DNA from: Malus domestica
Taxonomy: Eukaryota > Streptophyta > Magnoliopsida > Rosales > Rosaceae
DNA: 64,000 nucleotides
Direction: 5' to 3'
Assembly: GCF_042453785.1 (NCBI RefSeq)
Contig: NC_091666.1
Coordinates: 21,906,501 to 21,970,500, forward strand
Positions 1 to 13,900 of this stretch are shown in pieces. Each line of letters opens with the position of its first letter. The stretch's first letter is position 1. The notes under the pieces are model-generated. The model made no database searches, was not told the DNA's origin, and was given only the letters and a program-made list of their open reading frames with translations. A program made the position numbers and the translations under genes.

Positions 1-578
1 ACCACCCCCCACCAACCAACAAAACAATGTATGTACATATATTAGAAAACGACCATGCTCTCTTATCATGAACTAATACACATTGCCTTTCTTTTGTTGG
101 AAAAAGAAGAAGAAGAAGATCTATATTGTAATTTTCGAGTCATTTAGTATGGTTTGAAATTAGGCATTAATATTAAAGTAATTAATTGTAAAACAAAATA
201 TTTTCAAATCTAAGCCCTTATGCACCATGGTGTAAGTCAACGTCTCCAATTAATTTTCTCCTATAGTGTAATCTCAAATCAAATTGAGGACTCGTCTGGA
301 AATGTTTTTAAAATGATTGAAAATATCTTTAGATGAAATGTTTTTTGAGTCTAAAAGCACTTCTTGAAATGCTTTTTACAAAAAAAACATAACTAATGCT
401 TCTTGCAAAAACTATTTCAACTATTGTAAAAGCAATTCTAAACGAATTTCAAGTAATTAAGATTGAGACCAATACAGTACAAATCCATATCCCTAGTGAT
501 TAGTGAATAGCACCGATTAACTTAATTATGGTTAACTTTTTAACCAAACATAAACTGGAGTGGTTAGTTTAGAAGGGA
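1..578. other. AT-rich intergenic DNA
   Basis: No coding similarity, repeat array or recognisable element was seen. Base composition is typical of plant intergenic DNA. Confidence 0.5.
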
Positions 579-960
579 TTGGGGACGATGAACACATACA
601 AGCATTTACATTCACCGCCGCATGGAGTCGAAACGACGTCAGCCGCTGACTTTTCTTTGTTTATTGCTTTGTCGGTCTCTATGTACCGCCTCCAAATCGA
701 TGAGCTGTGGAAAATTGAGATGCACATCATGACGTACACATGTGTTGAACTTCGTGTCAGCAGCGGCTCGTCACCGCTGCGCGCTCTCTCTCTCTCTCTC
801 CCCTCCTTTCCTCCGACTCCAGTGGTCTCCACGCGCTTCAAATTCTTGCAGACGAAAACCGCGGAGCCTTTCCCGTCGCGGTTTTCTGTTCCCTGGTTCT
901 GTGGCTTTGGCGGTTAGTTTTGGAAACTTTCATCATGCGTTCTGCTAGCGCGTCGCATAT
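579..960. other. GC-richer unassigned segment with a CT run
   Basis: This stretch is richer in G+C than its surroundings and holds a CT dinucleotide run at about 784-801. Open frames on both strands (112 and 90 codons) overlap here, but neither protein is recognisable and both are compositionally biased. It could be the promoter and leader of an unlisted transcript or an old gene fragment. I do not call a gene. Confidence 0.25.
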
Positions 961-1361
961 AGGTGCACATCATTTACACTATAAATATGAATTGTCTTCT
1001 TTATCTTATTGCACAATTATTATCAAATACAAAATGTAAAGGAGCAAATAATAAAAGAAATCGAAAGGGAAGAGAAGCTCACACTATGGTTGTGAAGGGT
1101 AATAAAGTGAAGGCGATGTGGGACTGTATGATTTTCAACGTGATTTGTGTGGAGCGAGAAATAATCCAAAAAATCATAGAGTTAACATGTGAACTTTTAC
1201 CCACAAGTAATGAGAATGTCCTTATTAAGCTGGCAAGATCCTTTCAAAGTCGTTTAATCTTCGAGAAGATCTAAGTTGTTGACTACGACTTCTCCCAGCT
1301 CTCTTGCTCACGGCAAGTAGAAAATTCAAGGGAATTAAAGACATGATTAGTTATTAATTTA

Positions 1362-1515
1362 AAAGAAAACTAACGAAAAGTCCTCAAAAACTTTAATTTT
1401 AATCAAAAGGACAAAATAAAGGTGTAAGTGAATAGTACCAAGAGTGATTTTTTAGGCTTAAAATGTCCTTAATGTTAAAAGTGAACAATACTATGAGTGT
1501 TTCATTAAAACTCCC
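1362..1515 (+). mobile_element. MITE, family M1, copy 1
   Basis: A 154-bp non-coding element related to the copies near 49.1 and 50.2 kb. Shared landmarks are the AAGGACAAAATAAAGG block, GTGAATAGTACCA, and a terminal segment ending in TTCATTAAAACTCCC. It is flanked by an 8-bp direct repeat TTAATTTA (1354-1361 and 1516-1523), which fits a target-site duplication. The long duplications in the family suggest a Mutator-like origin. Confidence 0.75.
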
Positions 1516-1523
1516 TTAATTTA

Positions 1524-4117
1524 CACCTTCTTTTTAAGCTTTCCTTATTGAATATCAACTCAATCAAGTAAGGAATCACAACCAATACACAAAGAGTCAA
1601 GGGTCAGAGAACGCACTTTGAATGCTCGCTTAGAATCCCAAATTCTCAAAACCGACCCTAAATATAGCTGGAATCTCGTTACCTTGTAATATTATCAATT
1701 AATCTTTCTTTTTCTTCGAAGCCTATGCCTCATTGACAACCAAAAAAAAAGTATTCCCTTATCTTATTCTTTTCTCCCACATGATCTAGACACGTAAGAG
1801 CCAACAATTGAGTTTTGCACCGTCGGATTGCATCTATTTTTGGGTGTCGTCCGTTGGATTGCAAAAAAATTCATCACGTACATATATATGGATTGGTCGG
1901 ACATTTAGAAATAAGTTAGCTTCTAATGTGTCTTTTGAACCATAATCTAAACCTCTTTTTTCATGCATCATTTAAATTTCGCATATACTTTGTATCTAGA
2001 TTATAGCTTTTTACTTTTCTATTAAAAAATAGTTGAGCGTATTGAACGAAATATCTTTACTGATTACATTGCTCGTCTCTCCTTAAATCACAAAACTTTT
2101 ATGGACTTGAGCTCATGTTCAAAGGCATACCCACAACCTCGAACTGAAATGATATATGCGTGACACCTAACTGCCAGCTGCCATTAATATAAATTTACAT
2201 AGAAATTTACAGATTGCGCATCAACGAGAACTGTTGGTAGCGAGAGCCGAACCTTGGTAGGGTGATACAAAATCATAGTTTGTATATCTTGTAAGCTTGT
2301 TACTTTGTATATCTTGTACATACAAATCATAGTTTGAGACATACAAAACATACGTAAGAAATTACAAAAACAAAAGGTTACATATGTGTTTACTTGTATA
2401 ACTAATAAATCACAAAAGCAAGTAATAAATAAATCATGATACACGTGTTTGGTTCGAGGTTGTTTCAAGTGTTGACATCGTTGATTTTCCACTTTGACGG
2501 TTTCAAAGTTTGATTTTTCTAGGGTTTGGTCTGGGGAATGTTGGGTGGAGACTGGAGGAGAGGTCGAGTCCAGTTGCTTTCTCGTAACATTTCCAACCGA
2601 GAATATGCTCTATCATATTCGGCGGCCCCTCCGCTGGTGGCTGTGCTCGTGTGCCGTTTCATGCACGTGCCACTAATCACGTGGAAGGCCACTGCATTTG
2701 CTTTGCAGTTTGCATGTTTGTCTGCGTCTAATTTTGTGGGACAAAAGCTCATCGACCCTACCAAGCATATGCATCACAAGAATGGTCCCACGAAATCTTG
2801 TCGCTAGAAAAAATTCCATCATTTATGGTAAAGGTGAAGAATACAGCCGCCTCATTAGGAAGCTTGGGGAACTGAGTTACGATTAGGTCAGGTTACGAGT
2901 TTGATTCATTTTGATGTAATATTAGTACGGTTTAGTAGAGAATGGTAGTTTCTGATTTTGCTTCTTGTTGGTTTGAGGAGCCTCCACATTTAATCTAGGA
3001 CGCCTTCTTCGAAGATTATATATCCTTATAATGCTTTCAATAAAACCTCTATCGTTTCACTTCAAAGATAAAAAATAATAGTACAATTTGTAGAGCTACC
3101 AGAAGTTTAACTAGAACTATATGTACGAACCAAAACTTGAAAAAATTGACTAACAAGTCACTATATGTGTTAGCATTGTGCTTATGTCCAAAATTACATC
3201 TTTTAATTTTATTTCTCTAAAAAAAAAACCGCCTCTACTCCTTAGAAAATAAGAGAAATTTTTGTGTGTACCGTCAGGTAGTGTTATACTCTTATTTGTC
3301 AACAATAATATTAATGTGTCCCACTTATATTAATGAAAAGAACAGTTGTAACATGAGATTAATAACATCACTCAATAAAATAGTGTGTGTGGGATCGAAT
3401 TAAGCATTTAAGAAAGATGGAAATCAAAGCAATATGAAAAAGGGTGACAACTATATTACATAAATAAGGAAAGAAATGGAAGAAAGTGGAGGAGCACTTG
3501 AATTTTAAATTTTGAGCGAGCGAAAGATGAGACTGAGAGACCAGCAGCGTACGGAGCCAAAGTGGAAAGTGGAAAGGAAGGCTCACGTAAAAAGTAAAAG
3601 AGGGAGAAGATGAGAGAGTGGGGTTTTGTCTGCCTCCACAATCATCCTTTTTCCATCACTTTTGATTCTCCCTCTAATGCTTCTATTGATGGGTTAGGGC
3701 GTGCCACGTTCTTTCCATTTTTGCTACCTTTTCTATAACGCACTTTACACAGATGTTTTTTTTAGTCTCTCACACACTCCTGTTTAATCACGTATTCGTT
3801 TCTGTTCGATTATTCAATTCAACAGCTAGAAATAAAAAAAGATGTGTGTGAGAAGCTAAAAAAGGTGAATGAATCTATCTCCACCTGAAGTTTCGTGTTC
3901 AAGTGGTTAACAGGTTTATTGCTGCACCTGACGTCTTGTGTTCAAAACCGCCTTCTTTCAGTATGGTTCAAAACCCCCAAAGCAAAAGATGTTTCAGTCA
4001 AAGAATCAAAGTTTGTACTAATAAACTGATTAATAGGGACAGGATGACAATAATTACAATCAACAACGTGCTTATGAGTTTTGATCAAGTCAAAAGAATA
4101 TGGGAATCTTATTACCT
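1524..4117. other. Intergenic DNA downstream of the PAM71-like gene
   Basis: No gene recognised. Open frames around 2.2-2.9 kb (up to 102 codons) and 3.4-3.6 kb are unrecognised and overlap on opposite strands. A TTTATT at 3915-3920 (AATAAA on the minus strand), about 200 bp beyond the transporter stop codon, is a plausible poly(A) signal for that gene. Confidence 0.4.
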
Positions 4118-7100
4118 TTAACTTACAATCTCAACCAGTGTTACAGCTGCAAACACCAGAAAAAGAACGCCTCCGACGTACGCAATGGCCTGCAGAAGGA
4201 AGTAGAAAACGACTGTCATCCATTCGTCTGCTGTGTGCTTAAACATAATTCATCCATGAAAGAAATTACTTAGAGTACAAGTCATATTGAAGAGCAATAC
4301 GATGATTTTTCCATTTGGACACAATGGAAAATGTATCGTTAGCAGTGGGGTTCGATTGGGAAGGATAAGAAAATTCCTTTTTAACCCATGTAGGCCGACT
4401 GCTAGCGATTCAACCTGGGAAAGTGTCAAGGCATAAAACTGATATGGTGAATGAATGAGCTAGTCCAACCAAACAACCTTTTTTAAAAAGCATGCAGAGA
4501 AGGATGCTGTTTACTCATTTTCGGTTGCCACAGAATTTTGATGCTTATATTCTATGCCTACAGATTGTGACTAAAAGGAATTCCACTGGCTGTATTCCAC
4601 ATTGTTCAACCGATTCAATGCACTATTTATTTTCTACTAAAAAGGAGAATAGCGGAAGTAAAAAAAACCGAGACAAGAAGTTTTGAAAGTACTTTGCAAT
4701 CTAGATAGGTTGGGGATAATTTCGGACCAATTCAGGACATGTTTAATCATATTCGCTACCTTTATGTGAAGTTTCATGTCTTACGATAGTTTGAAATATT
4801 TGATAAGTTGTCGACACCAAACGACATAATCACGTCATTTCCATTGAACAAGAAAGGTTGGAAACATAATTGCATGATGGTTCTGCTTAACGAAATCAAT
4901 TTCAGAGGATTCACATTGGCTAATGAGTAAAAAGGTGAAAAGTTCGGTGTTACCTTCTCTGATAAGAATGTGCCCAGTAAAGAACCCCCCAAAACAGCAA
5001 GCTGCACCCAAAAAAAGAAAAGAGAAAATGGAACAATAGCTTAGGTCCACAAATAAGTAACAAAGATGAGTCAAAGGAGAAAGTGAAAAGTTAATCTAAA
5101 TGACAAGGGACAAGATTGATGTCAATTGATTTGCTGTAAATTGCACATAGTTGATTAACCGCGACATCAAAGAGCACCTCCAAAACGGCCAATATCTTCT
5201 TGTCCATAATAAAAATTAGCAGTAAAAGAAACATTACCAAAGTTGCAACACCGTGACCAGCTAGCGCTCCCCCGATGACTCCAAGGGGTGAAGAGGCTGC
5301 AGCAAGTGCTGCATATGAAGCAAAACATTGTCCTATTAAGGTAAATTATCAAAGGGGGACTGTATGTACAAAATAGTGGGACCTATGTGCCCTGGCTCCA
5401 TACAAACTTAGATGCAAATGTATTATATAATCTATGATCCAGACTTTCTCACCATCTTAAAATAGCATTTTATAGCAGTGTGATAAGCCGTTAAACTTAA
5501 ACATACCAGAAACAAAATTGGAACTAAATAAGCAAGAGCACATCACACGTCAGATGAATTCACTTCCATATTCCTATAAGGACATGAAGTTTGACACATT
5601 CATTATCTTATCTTCTACTTGACTATTACACGTTGCATGTTGCAAGGAATTAATTCATTTTGTGTTTTGGTAAATGACAATATCGTCTTTCAAATTCATC
5701 GGAAATTGGGTAACAAATCGACATATTAGCCAATCTCAGCACAAAATGCTAGCATCATCGTTGGCCATATAAGATTAACTTGTACTCTCTTCAGGCAGAA
5801 AGAAAGGAAGTGTGGTCATCCATTAGCGGTATAACTGACTCCACAATCTGAAATATAAAAAGTAATGTGTGATGAGCTTAAAATGAATTTCACTTACCGC
5901 TTTTCTTATTTTCTGTATGTTCATTTTTGGGTATGAAAATTCAACATTTTCTTGGCTGTTACTCGACATTTACATTTTTCAAAGAGTTAGTTTTTGTTCT
6001 TTCATTAATTGTGAATAGAAAAAATTTCCTTCAAATTAATTGAAAGTTGAACTATACACATTAGCCATTCTCAAAATGCCAACTCCATCCGAATAAGCTA
6101 TTTAATTTTAACATCTTGTTACTCTTCCTAGGCTAAAAGAAAAGGAAATCAAAGAGTGATCTTTTGTTAGGGGAAGAAATATCTCAAAACTTTGAAGCAT
6201 ATACGATCCAACTCACCGATTGTGGAGAAAAATGATTTGTCTCCCCATTCAGCAACAAAAACTAGAAGGAAGGTGCTAGCGGCAGTGCTAGCAGCAGCTA
6301 GTATTCCGGAACCATTTCCTGAAAACTCTGAAACAGCTAGCTCTGCCTAATTCAAGAATGCATACATGACAACAAGATTAACTATTACAAAGAAAAATGT
6401 AGCTTCAAAAGGAAAAAAAGATGGAATAAAAAAGAAAAGAAAAACAGTCTTGATAAGTCCATTATTTACCTCCCTCTGTTCATCTTCTGCTTTCATACCA
6501 TCACTTGAGGTGGCATCACGCAAAGTTGAAACTCCAAAGTAAACCTGAAATTACGTATGTTTAATAGTTATGGAGCAGTTTCAAGATTTAGTGGTTATGC
6601 CAGCACAAAAAGGAAAAAGGGATGCTTATAAGCAAGCTTCGTAGTTCTATTGTTCTCGCTAAGAATCAAAGCATTAAATTACCAAGAGCAAAACTGCAGC
6701 AATATCATCAATGGGTAGATCAGTCTCGCCAAATCTGCACTCAAAAGACCAAATCAGAGTGACACACAACAAATGACAATATAATTAAGAGATACAAATT
6801 GTATAGACATATCCAAGTGATATATACTAGTAGTCAGATGACCTAAGAATTATATGAATACCAAGAAATCGGAACAAAAGCATCAAGTTACGTGTAGCAT
6901 TTGGCAATTACCTACCACAAGTTAATTTAACCAAGTATCTCATCTTCTTAGCTTCTCTTTATTACCAGAAAAGATTTATTACTGCTGTGACCCAGATAAT
7001 ATACCACGTGAAACCATTTAAGCTATGTTTGGTACTACACCACTCAATAGCATAATTTTATAAAGAACAATTAACAGATACAACGGTCAAGACCTACTGA

Positions 7101-7269
7101 AATGAAAATCTCAAATACCTGAATGGTAGGATTTCATCGACATAGTGAAAAGTTCGTCCAAGAACAACAGATATGATGGTCATTGCCCTGTAAAACAATT
7201 CTACAATTAAGGATGTACTGCAACCACAAAACAGTAGTTCTCGATAATATAGATCACTTGTATAAGGAA

Positions 7270-7300
<31 letters not shown>

Positions 7301-9789
7301 CGTAACTACCATACTGAAAGAAAATATTTTTGGCTCAAAACACAATTACTTGGTTAATACGATTTGAAATGCTATGTATTGCTATTAGCTTTAAAAAGCA
7401 TCAGTTTGCCATGTGGATTTCATACTTAATCTAAAAGTTACAGCTTGACCTATGCTCACACATTATTGGAAATGTTCACACAACGCTTTTCCAATAATCT
7501 AGTAAACAGAAGTTGATCGTGCAAAAGAACATTTGTATCACACCATTCACAAACAGAATAACATACGCAAGTGCGCCAAAAGTCCCAATAAAAACAACTG
7601 GAGCTGAATTCCTAGCTGCTAAAAGCGCCTGCAGAAAACAGAAAAATTCAAAATTATGCATGATCAAAGCATTCTATCTTTACGTAACACTAAAAAAACT
7701 TATATGCACATGTTAATTATAAAGAAAAATGGATAACATTAGAGAAAGAACAAATCAACTATGAGAGTTCCTGTGGAATTAGGTTCATCCCCAAGGCAAT
7801 GCTTGTGTGAGGTACTTCTAAGTTCTAAGAGATTGAGGCCAAATTAGTAAGGAATGGATTACAAAATGTTATAAGGCGGGATTAGAAATGTACCACTTGC
7901 GAATTACAAAGACATGCGAGAGGGTTTTGCAAATGACCTACATGGAAGGAGTCATTCACAAATACCTCTTTCATGTCATTGTAATGCTCATATGGTGAAT
8001 TTATAATTCCTCCTATTTAACGTTTTTTACTTGGCCTAAATTCCTTGGGACTTGGAAATCCCTCACCCAAACATACCCAAAGTCATTAGCATCTCTCTCT
8101 TCTAACTTTACCTTTTTCGCTAGACTTGGACAATATTTGATAAGACAATTGGGAAATACATAAGGAAGATGAAAATCTCTCTGATGCGTAGAAAAATGTT
8201 CATATGGAGTCTACAAAAATAGATCAATCGCCATATGCACAAGTTTACCCTGTCCACTAAGATCTTGACATTGAAGTACTACCGGAGTATGAAACGTTTA
8301 GCTCTTACCGCAATAAAGAAGGTCTTGTCCCCTAGTTCCGAGAAAAAGATGAGCAAAAATGCCTGCAACAGAAGGAAAACGCACATTTATATTTACTTGT
8401 CATCAGAGATGCATGTTAATAAATGGTTATCCTAATTTTGGTAAAAAAGAAAGAAAGAAGGAAAACGTGTACACTAGAAATTATCCTAAATAGAAAGCTC
8501 AAGGGCACTGAAATATAATGAAGTCATCAAAGCCTAACAGAAGATTGTTCTCTCTAATTTAACACGATGTGCTGACTACAATTCAGGCTTCACTTACAAA
8601 AACAAAAATGCCAGGTTACAGAAGTTAGAGGGAGATTTTCCTAACTGAAGCAAAACCTGTGCTAAGATCGCCAAGGTTCCCCAAAAAAGGAATTGAGGGC
8701 AACCCACTTGCAAGATCAGAAACAGCAAATGCAGGTTCAGAGCCTTGAAGTGCAAGAAATCCACACAGCATGATAGCCTTCCAAAAATGAGAGAATGGAT
8801 TATAAGAAATGTGCATCTCTCTGTCCATGTGACTATCCGCTTTTGAGTTTTCCTTTGCAAGGACTATATCTAAAGCCTCGTAATCATCCACAACATGAAA
8901 TGGTTCTGTGGTCACCCGACATTTCTTGCGATTAAGGTACTGTAACTCCTGCATCAAAATCAGTAGTTTCATTTAATATTTGCATATCTTCTGCAACATC
9001 TACTAGAAAATTATGCTCAGAGAACAAAAAGATACACTTTTGTTTCTTTCAAGGTTTTAAATGATGCATGAAGATTCATTACAAGGCCATCTGGATGTTC
9101 AGAAGTTCGTAAAAGACGTCCAATCCATTCCTCGGAGGTGTCTGCCGCATTCCACTTTCTTGAACACCTGAAACACAAGAATCCTGCTTTCATTTTACAA
9201 TTCAGTTCCATTTTTCACCCACATTTTAAAAAAAGCAACTTTTGTTTGCATTCTTATTGATGAAAGTATATGCAATGCCAGTGGCATTTATTAATTAGAA
9301 CTTAGAACCAAACATATAACTTGTACCGCAAACAACACAGTGGCACGGCTAGTCGTCTACCATATCAGCAATTAAGCCAAAAAAAATCTTCCAACAACAT
9401 TTTCCATATGAATTTCATAAGTTTCGCATTTCCATTTTTTTTTTCCAGCCCGTTTGAGTAAGAAAAGGACAAATTATCGGATTTCTCTACGCCAAAATTC
9501 AAGAACAAGGCAAAAATTTCCAACAAAAAGAGAAACCAATCCATAATTTCTATTCATAATTCGAAAAACTTTTCGAAAAAATGAGATGGGAGTTGATGTA
9601 TTGGAGTCACCTGGATGAAACGAGAGTTAGGTTTGGGAGAGAAAGCTTGGAAATGAGCTTCTTCGAGCGCAATTTGAAAGAAAGCAAGTAACAGGATGAA
9701 CATAACAATGGCGGCTTTGGAGGTTTTGGAAATGGCGAAGGCGGCGAGTGCACCCCCAAAACGCTGTCCGAGAGAGTTATGCTCCGCAT
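4118..9789 (-). CDS. PAM71: GDT1/UPF0016-family chloroplast manganese/calcium transporter, PAM71-like
   Basis: Twelve exons join into an uninterrupted 414-residue frame: 9611-9789, 9038-9167, 8646-8948, 8309-8362, 7567-7628, 7119-7187, 6683-6734, 6470-6544, 6217-6346, 5238-5308, 4954-5001, 4118-4189. Every junction is GT-AG and the phases agree. The N-terminus (MRSITLSDSV) is rich in Ser, Leu and Pro like a plastid transit peptide. The membrane domain has two internal repeats, each with the family's E-x-G-D-K-T/S signature: ELGDKT near residues 213-218 and EWGDKS near 341-346, joined by an acidic loop (DGMKAEDEQ). The family moves Mn2+ (and Ca2+) across membranes. PAM71 in the thylakoid feeds the oxygen-evolving complex, while its paralogue CMT1 is in the envelope. 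The PAM71 assignment rests on recall of sequence resemblance, so CMT1 is the main alternative. An upstream in-frame ATG at 10017 lacks transit-peptide character. COQ6 lies divergently 1.1 kb away. Confidence 0.93.
7270..7296. repeat. (TG)n microsatellite in an intron
   Basis: A perfect TG run of about 13 units lies in intron 5 of the PAM71-like gene, just before exon 6 in the coding direction. It is likely length-polymorphic. Confidence 0.95.
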
Positions 9790-10929
9790 TCTGGAACTCT
9801 CTCTCTCTCTCTCCTCTCTTTCTCTCCCTAAAAGTGAAAGCTTTTTGGTGTTTGGGGTTGCAAGTGTTGACAGTTTGAGACTCAAGTGGGAAAGATAAGC
9901 AATGGGAGGAGAGGGTGGACGACGAAGCGCCAAGGCATCCTTTACCGTTTTATCTGCTTTATTGAAATTGCATTTTACCCCCGCTATTGTCTCGAAATTA
10001 TGTTGTGAAACCTGCATACTTTTTTTTTTACATATTTTTCTTGCACATTTAAAGATCGTTTGATAATTATTTTGTTTTTACGTTTTATGTTAGTGATATG
10101 CATGAAATATTTTGAGTTGCAATATTTAATTTCAGTTTACTTTCTTTATTTCTTCCCCTTTCTCCCATCACTCTTCTTCATCCTCCCTTTCTCATAAACT
10201 TGTTATATAGGAATCGAACTCGAACAGATCCTCTGAGAAGATGGAGAAAGTCTTCAAGCTTCCCTCAGAAAACATATAGTCAGGCGACCTTCCTTGAAGA
10301 TGATCAACATAGCCCACCTTATAGAAGTCGACTTGAGCTTAGGCGAGAGCACTTTCATGACCTGCCTTCTCGCTCTTCAACTGCTCATTCGCCTTAGCAA
10401 AGTCTGCATTGACGTTGTAGTAGCCGAGCGAGCCTTGGCAGCTAGTACAACTTCAGCTTTCCTGGCATCATGGATAGCAATCCTATCAATTGTTGATATG
10501 GCCTTGATATTTTGTCATGGCAGATTTTTGAAATTTTAGGTGATTATTGATGCAAAACAATGATACATGGATGCTATAAAGATTTTTTTACGTGAGTAAT
10601 GTTGGAGAAATTAAATTTTCGTTAAAAAAAGATTAGTACAGATTTGCGTTCAGCAGAATATTTTTTTTTTATTTTGTTTTTTCTAAATAATAATATTAAT
10701 AATGCATTTCAAATTCGTTTTTAGTAAATATTGAACGAATGAAAAATCACTATGCCGTATTAGTAGTAACCGACAGGAAAATGGATAGTTTAAATTATTG
10801 ATTTAGCAACAGTGCTATTCAAGCCAATTTCCCAATAGAGAAACAAAAGCAAGCACCGCTGCTCCAACTCAGCGAATCTCTCTCCCTCTCTCTCAAGTCT
10901 GAACCAGTGGAAGCTCCTGCAATTCGACA
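9790..10929. promoter_or_regulatory. Shared upstream region of PAM71-like and COQ6
   Basis: About 1.1 kb separates the two divergent start codons. Both ends carry pyrimidine-rich CT tracts on the coding strand of a nearby leader: about 9797-9816 (GA on the transporter's sense strand) and 10871-10896 before the COQ6 ATG. Such tracts are common in plant 5' UTRs. No clear TATA box was identified for either gene. The middle contains the coding-like fragment listed separately. Confidence 0.5.
10231..10500 (-). pseudogene. Fragment of a coiled-coil, plant-mobile-element-type protein
   Basis: Read on the minus strand, the segment encodes broken pieces such as DARKAEVVLAAKARS, then FAKANEQLKSEKAGHESALA, a TAA stop, and AQVDFYKVGYVDHLQG followed by SEGSLKTFS. 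The Ala/Lys/Glu-rich helix with this tail resembles the C-terminal part of proteins often annotated as plant retrotransposon gag or plant-transposon-associated. Stops and frame changes make it non-functional. The family assignment is by memory of style only. Confidence 0.35.
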
Positions 10930-13900
10930 ATGAACAGGTACGCTTTGATCATCAAAACGACAGCGTTCCAATCATTATGTGCCCTAGCCTCCGTCCGGTC
11001 CCGAATTCCCACAATTTCACGCCTTTTTCCATTCGTTTTTGCTGATATGCGATTAGGCTCTGCAAATTAAGGTTCAAATATGTTGGGATTTAGTCTAATT
11101 GTGATTATTTCTCATAACACAGCTTGATTATCAGAAGAAATCTTGCTGAAAGTATCAAAAGATTGAAGCTTTCTCAAAGGGCTTTGTGTACGGACGCAGC
11201 AGCAAAAGTTTCCAGCTCCAATGGTGCCCAACCCGGCAATGTAAATCTCTTGAACTTCACCCATTACATGTTATTCATATTTTGCTACATGGGTTTTCTT
11301 TTTCTGGCCATATATCGGACCATTACATGTATTTACCCAGTAATGTGGATTAACTTGCAAGAATAGTAATGTTTCCCCATTGCCGGGTTTGATGATTCCT
11401 TTTAAAATTCACAGGGCCGTGTGGCGCAGCCGATTTTTTCGAATAAAAGCAATCCGTATGACATTGCTATTGTTGGAGGAGGGATGGTTGGCATGGCTCT
11501 TGCTTGTTCCTTGGGTAGGTAGTGTTTTTTGCTTGTTTTAGACTTTTTTAATAACTTCATTGTTGTAGATGATTATGTACTTTCTTGTGTTAGAGATTCA
11601 GGGAATAAGTTTTTTAACTAAATCAAATTGCAATTACGGTTGATATCATGTCGCCAGTTCTTATTAGCTCCTTCACCCGGCATTATTCCCGCTTTGTTAC
11701 AAGTTGAAGGCCAGTTGAACAGTTATTGAGTTTTTCTTTCGTATTGACTTACTTAACATGTATGATTCATCTAATGTGGATTCTCATATTTACAGCAGAT
11801 AGACTGACAACTTTTACATGAGAGACTTTTTGAAAGGGTTTGGTGGAGCACCATAGTGTGTGCGTAAATACGTGACTTCACTCGGTTAATATTACTTAGG
11901 TTTAGTTCAGGTCAAAAGAGATTAGAAGAAAGCTTGTGAATTAGTTTGTGAATTAGTTTGTGATGTTGTGCTTTTTGTTGCTCAAGCTAAATAGTCTAAT
12001 AATAAATTCATCTTTAGTAGGAGAAGATTTTTGTTGAATTATTTTGTGATGTAGCACATTTCTTCACTGATACACTAAAAATTTCAATCTATTGTCTTAT
12101 TCTTGTGCTGCTTTAGCAAAAATGCCGTTGACAAAGCACTTGAAAGTTGCCATCATTGATAGCAATCCCGCAGTATCAAATGGGCTTAGCATCAAGAAAG
12201 AAGACCCCCCTGATCCAAGGGTCAGTACAGTAACACCTGTGACCATATCTCTCTTCAAAGGTATTGAACTCGACATATTTGTTGTTATTTGTATGTGCCA
12301 GCATCAATTTCTCATGTTCCCCACTAGCAATCATGTTAAGTGAGCTCAAATAAGGTGAGATGTACCTTGTATTCCCCATTTGTAGGAATGATTGACATAC
12401 TTATTTATTTTTATTCTAACGAGGCCGGATTGCGCTTCTTTCTTGGGTAGTCAGAAACAAATATTAAACTTGTTATGGAATTTCAATAACAGTTGTACTT
12501 TACAGATATTGGCGCTTGGAAATATGTGGAACAGAATAGACATGCATATTTTGATCAAATGCAGGTGACTGACTTTTCCCAATTTCATAGCACTTTAGTA
12601 GTTACCATTCTGTTTGTGTTCCCTTGTTAGCTTACTGTATTTCAGATTTGATTCAAATTAATAAACCTTTCACTACTGAAAAATCATGATCTCAAATCAC
12701 TAGTATGCATATCTAATTGTTCAGTTTTCCCTCGTTAGTTTCCTTTTATACCTTTTACACATCTTTATTGTAGTTGATCATGAGAAACAAATTGATAGAT
12801 GGTCTCAGACCAGACTTGTTTGTTTTAGTCCCATTGCAAACTCTACTGTCTGATCATTGACATGGAATAATGGGCAGCCGAAACTGATAGATGAGACATT
12901 GTGCGAACGAGCGCATTTTGTTGAAATAATACAACTTGACCAATGGTTAGGGGTTTAGGATGGGACCACAGTAATTACTCATGGCTAGTGCGTCAGTTAA
13001 TAATCATTATGTACTTAATAATTTCTCTCACAGCAAATTTGGTCTTGTCAACTAAAAGGGAGATGGCCCAGTTTGAGAGAGTTGTGCTTCAATATTGAAA
13101 GGTTTGGTAATTTGAAAGATGTGCTGTATGTAATTTGATTAATTTTATACAAGGCTCATTATTATGTACAAGCTTGACTGATTTGATGTTTTTAAATAAA
13201 TTTTTTGTTCTGAGCTTCTCTTTTTGTTTTTACATCAATAGTTTGACTCCTAATGGCCTTTTATAGTGAATTTATATTTTCTTCCAACTCTGTTTTGTTG
13301 CATCCTACTCTCACTGTGGTTTCGTCTTAAAGTGAATTACATTGCTCTTTAAATATTTCCATCTAGCTGACGCGATATGATGGATGATTGGTGGAGGTTG
13401 AATTTAGTTAAAGACTTATCTATTCTTCTATTATCTCTTGTAGGTTTGGGACTATACTGGCTTAGGATATACAAGGTACGATGCAAGAGATGTACATAAA
13501 GATTCTCTGGGGTAAGAAGTAGATGATTTTTTTTCTTTTTGCAATTCATTTATTAGCATTACTAGGAGGATCTGATGCTGATTTCGACTTATGATCAGGT
13601 GTGTAGTGGAGAATAAAGTACTGCACAGTTCTCTATTGTCATGTATGCAGGTATCTAGCAAAGTTGAATGGTTAATTTTTTTTCTTTTATTTTATTACAA
13701 ACAAAACCTGTAATCACTCGTGTAATTTCTTGGTTCATATTGTTCTTGTTTTGTCTCTTTATTTTTGGTGGCTGAGTTCTCATATGTATTGTTATCCATC
13801 CGTTTTCCTTGAAGATATCATTTCCTGACATTTTTTTTCCTGTTAAAAAGTTTTTCTAAACCACCGTCCATTCTTCTCTTAATTCTTTCTCGTGTTTTTG

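Noticed and set aside
963..1274. 103-codon open frame as a gene
   Set aside because: AT-rich context, no recognisable domain, no supporting neighbours.
5640..6180. Duplicated intron segment in the PAM71-like gene
   Set aside because: Blocks near 5690-5830 and 6030-6180 look similar in places, but the resemblance is too weak to separate from AT-rich chance by eye.
9790..10017. Upstream ATG at 10017 as the start of the PAM71-like protein
   Set aside because: The extension has no transit-peptide character and crosses the CT-rich leader. The ATG at 9789 gives a normal plastid-targeting start.
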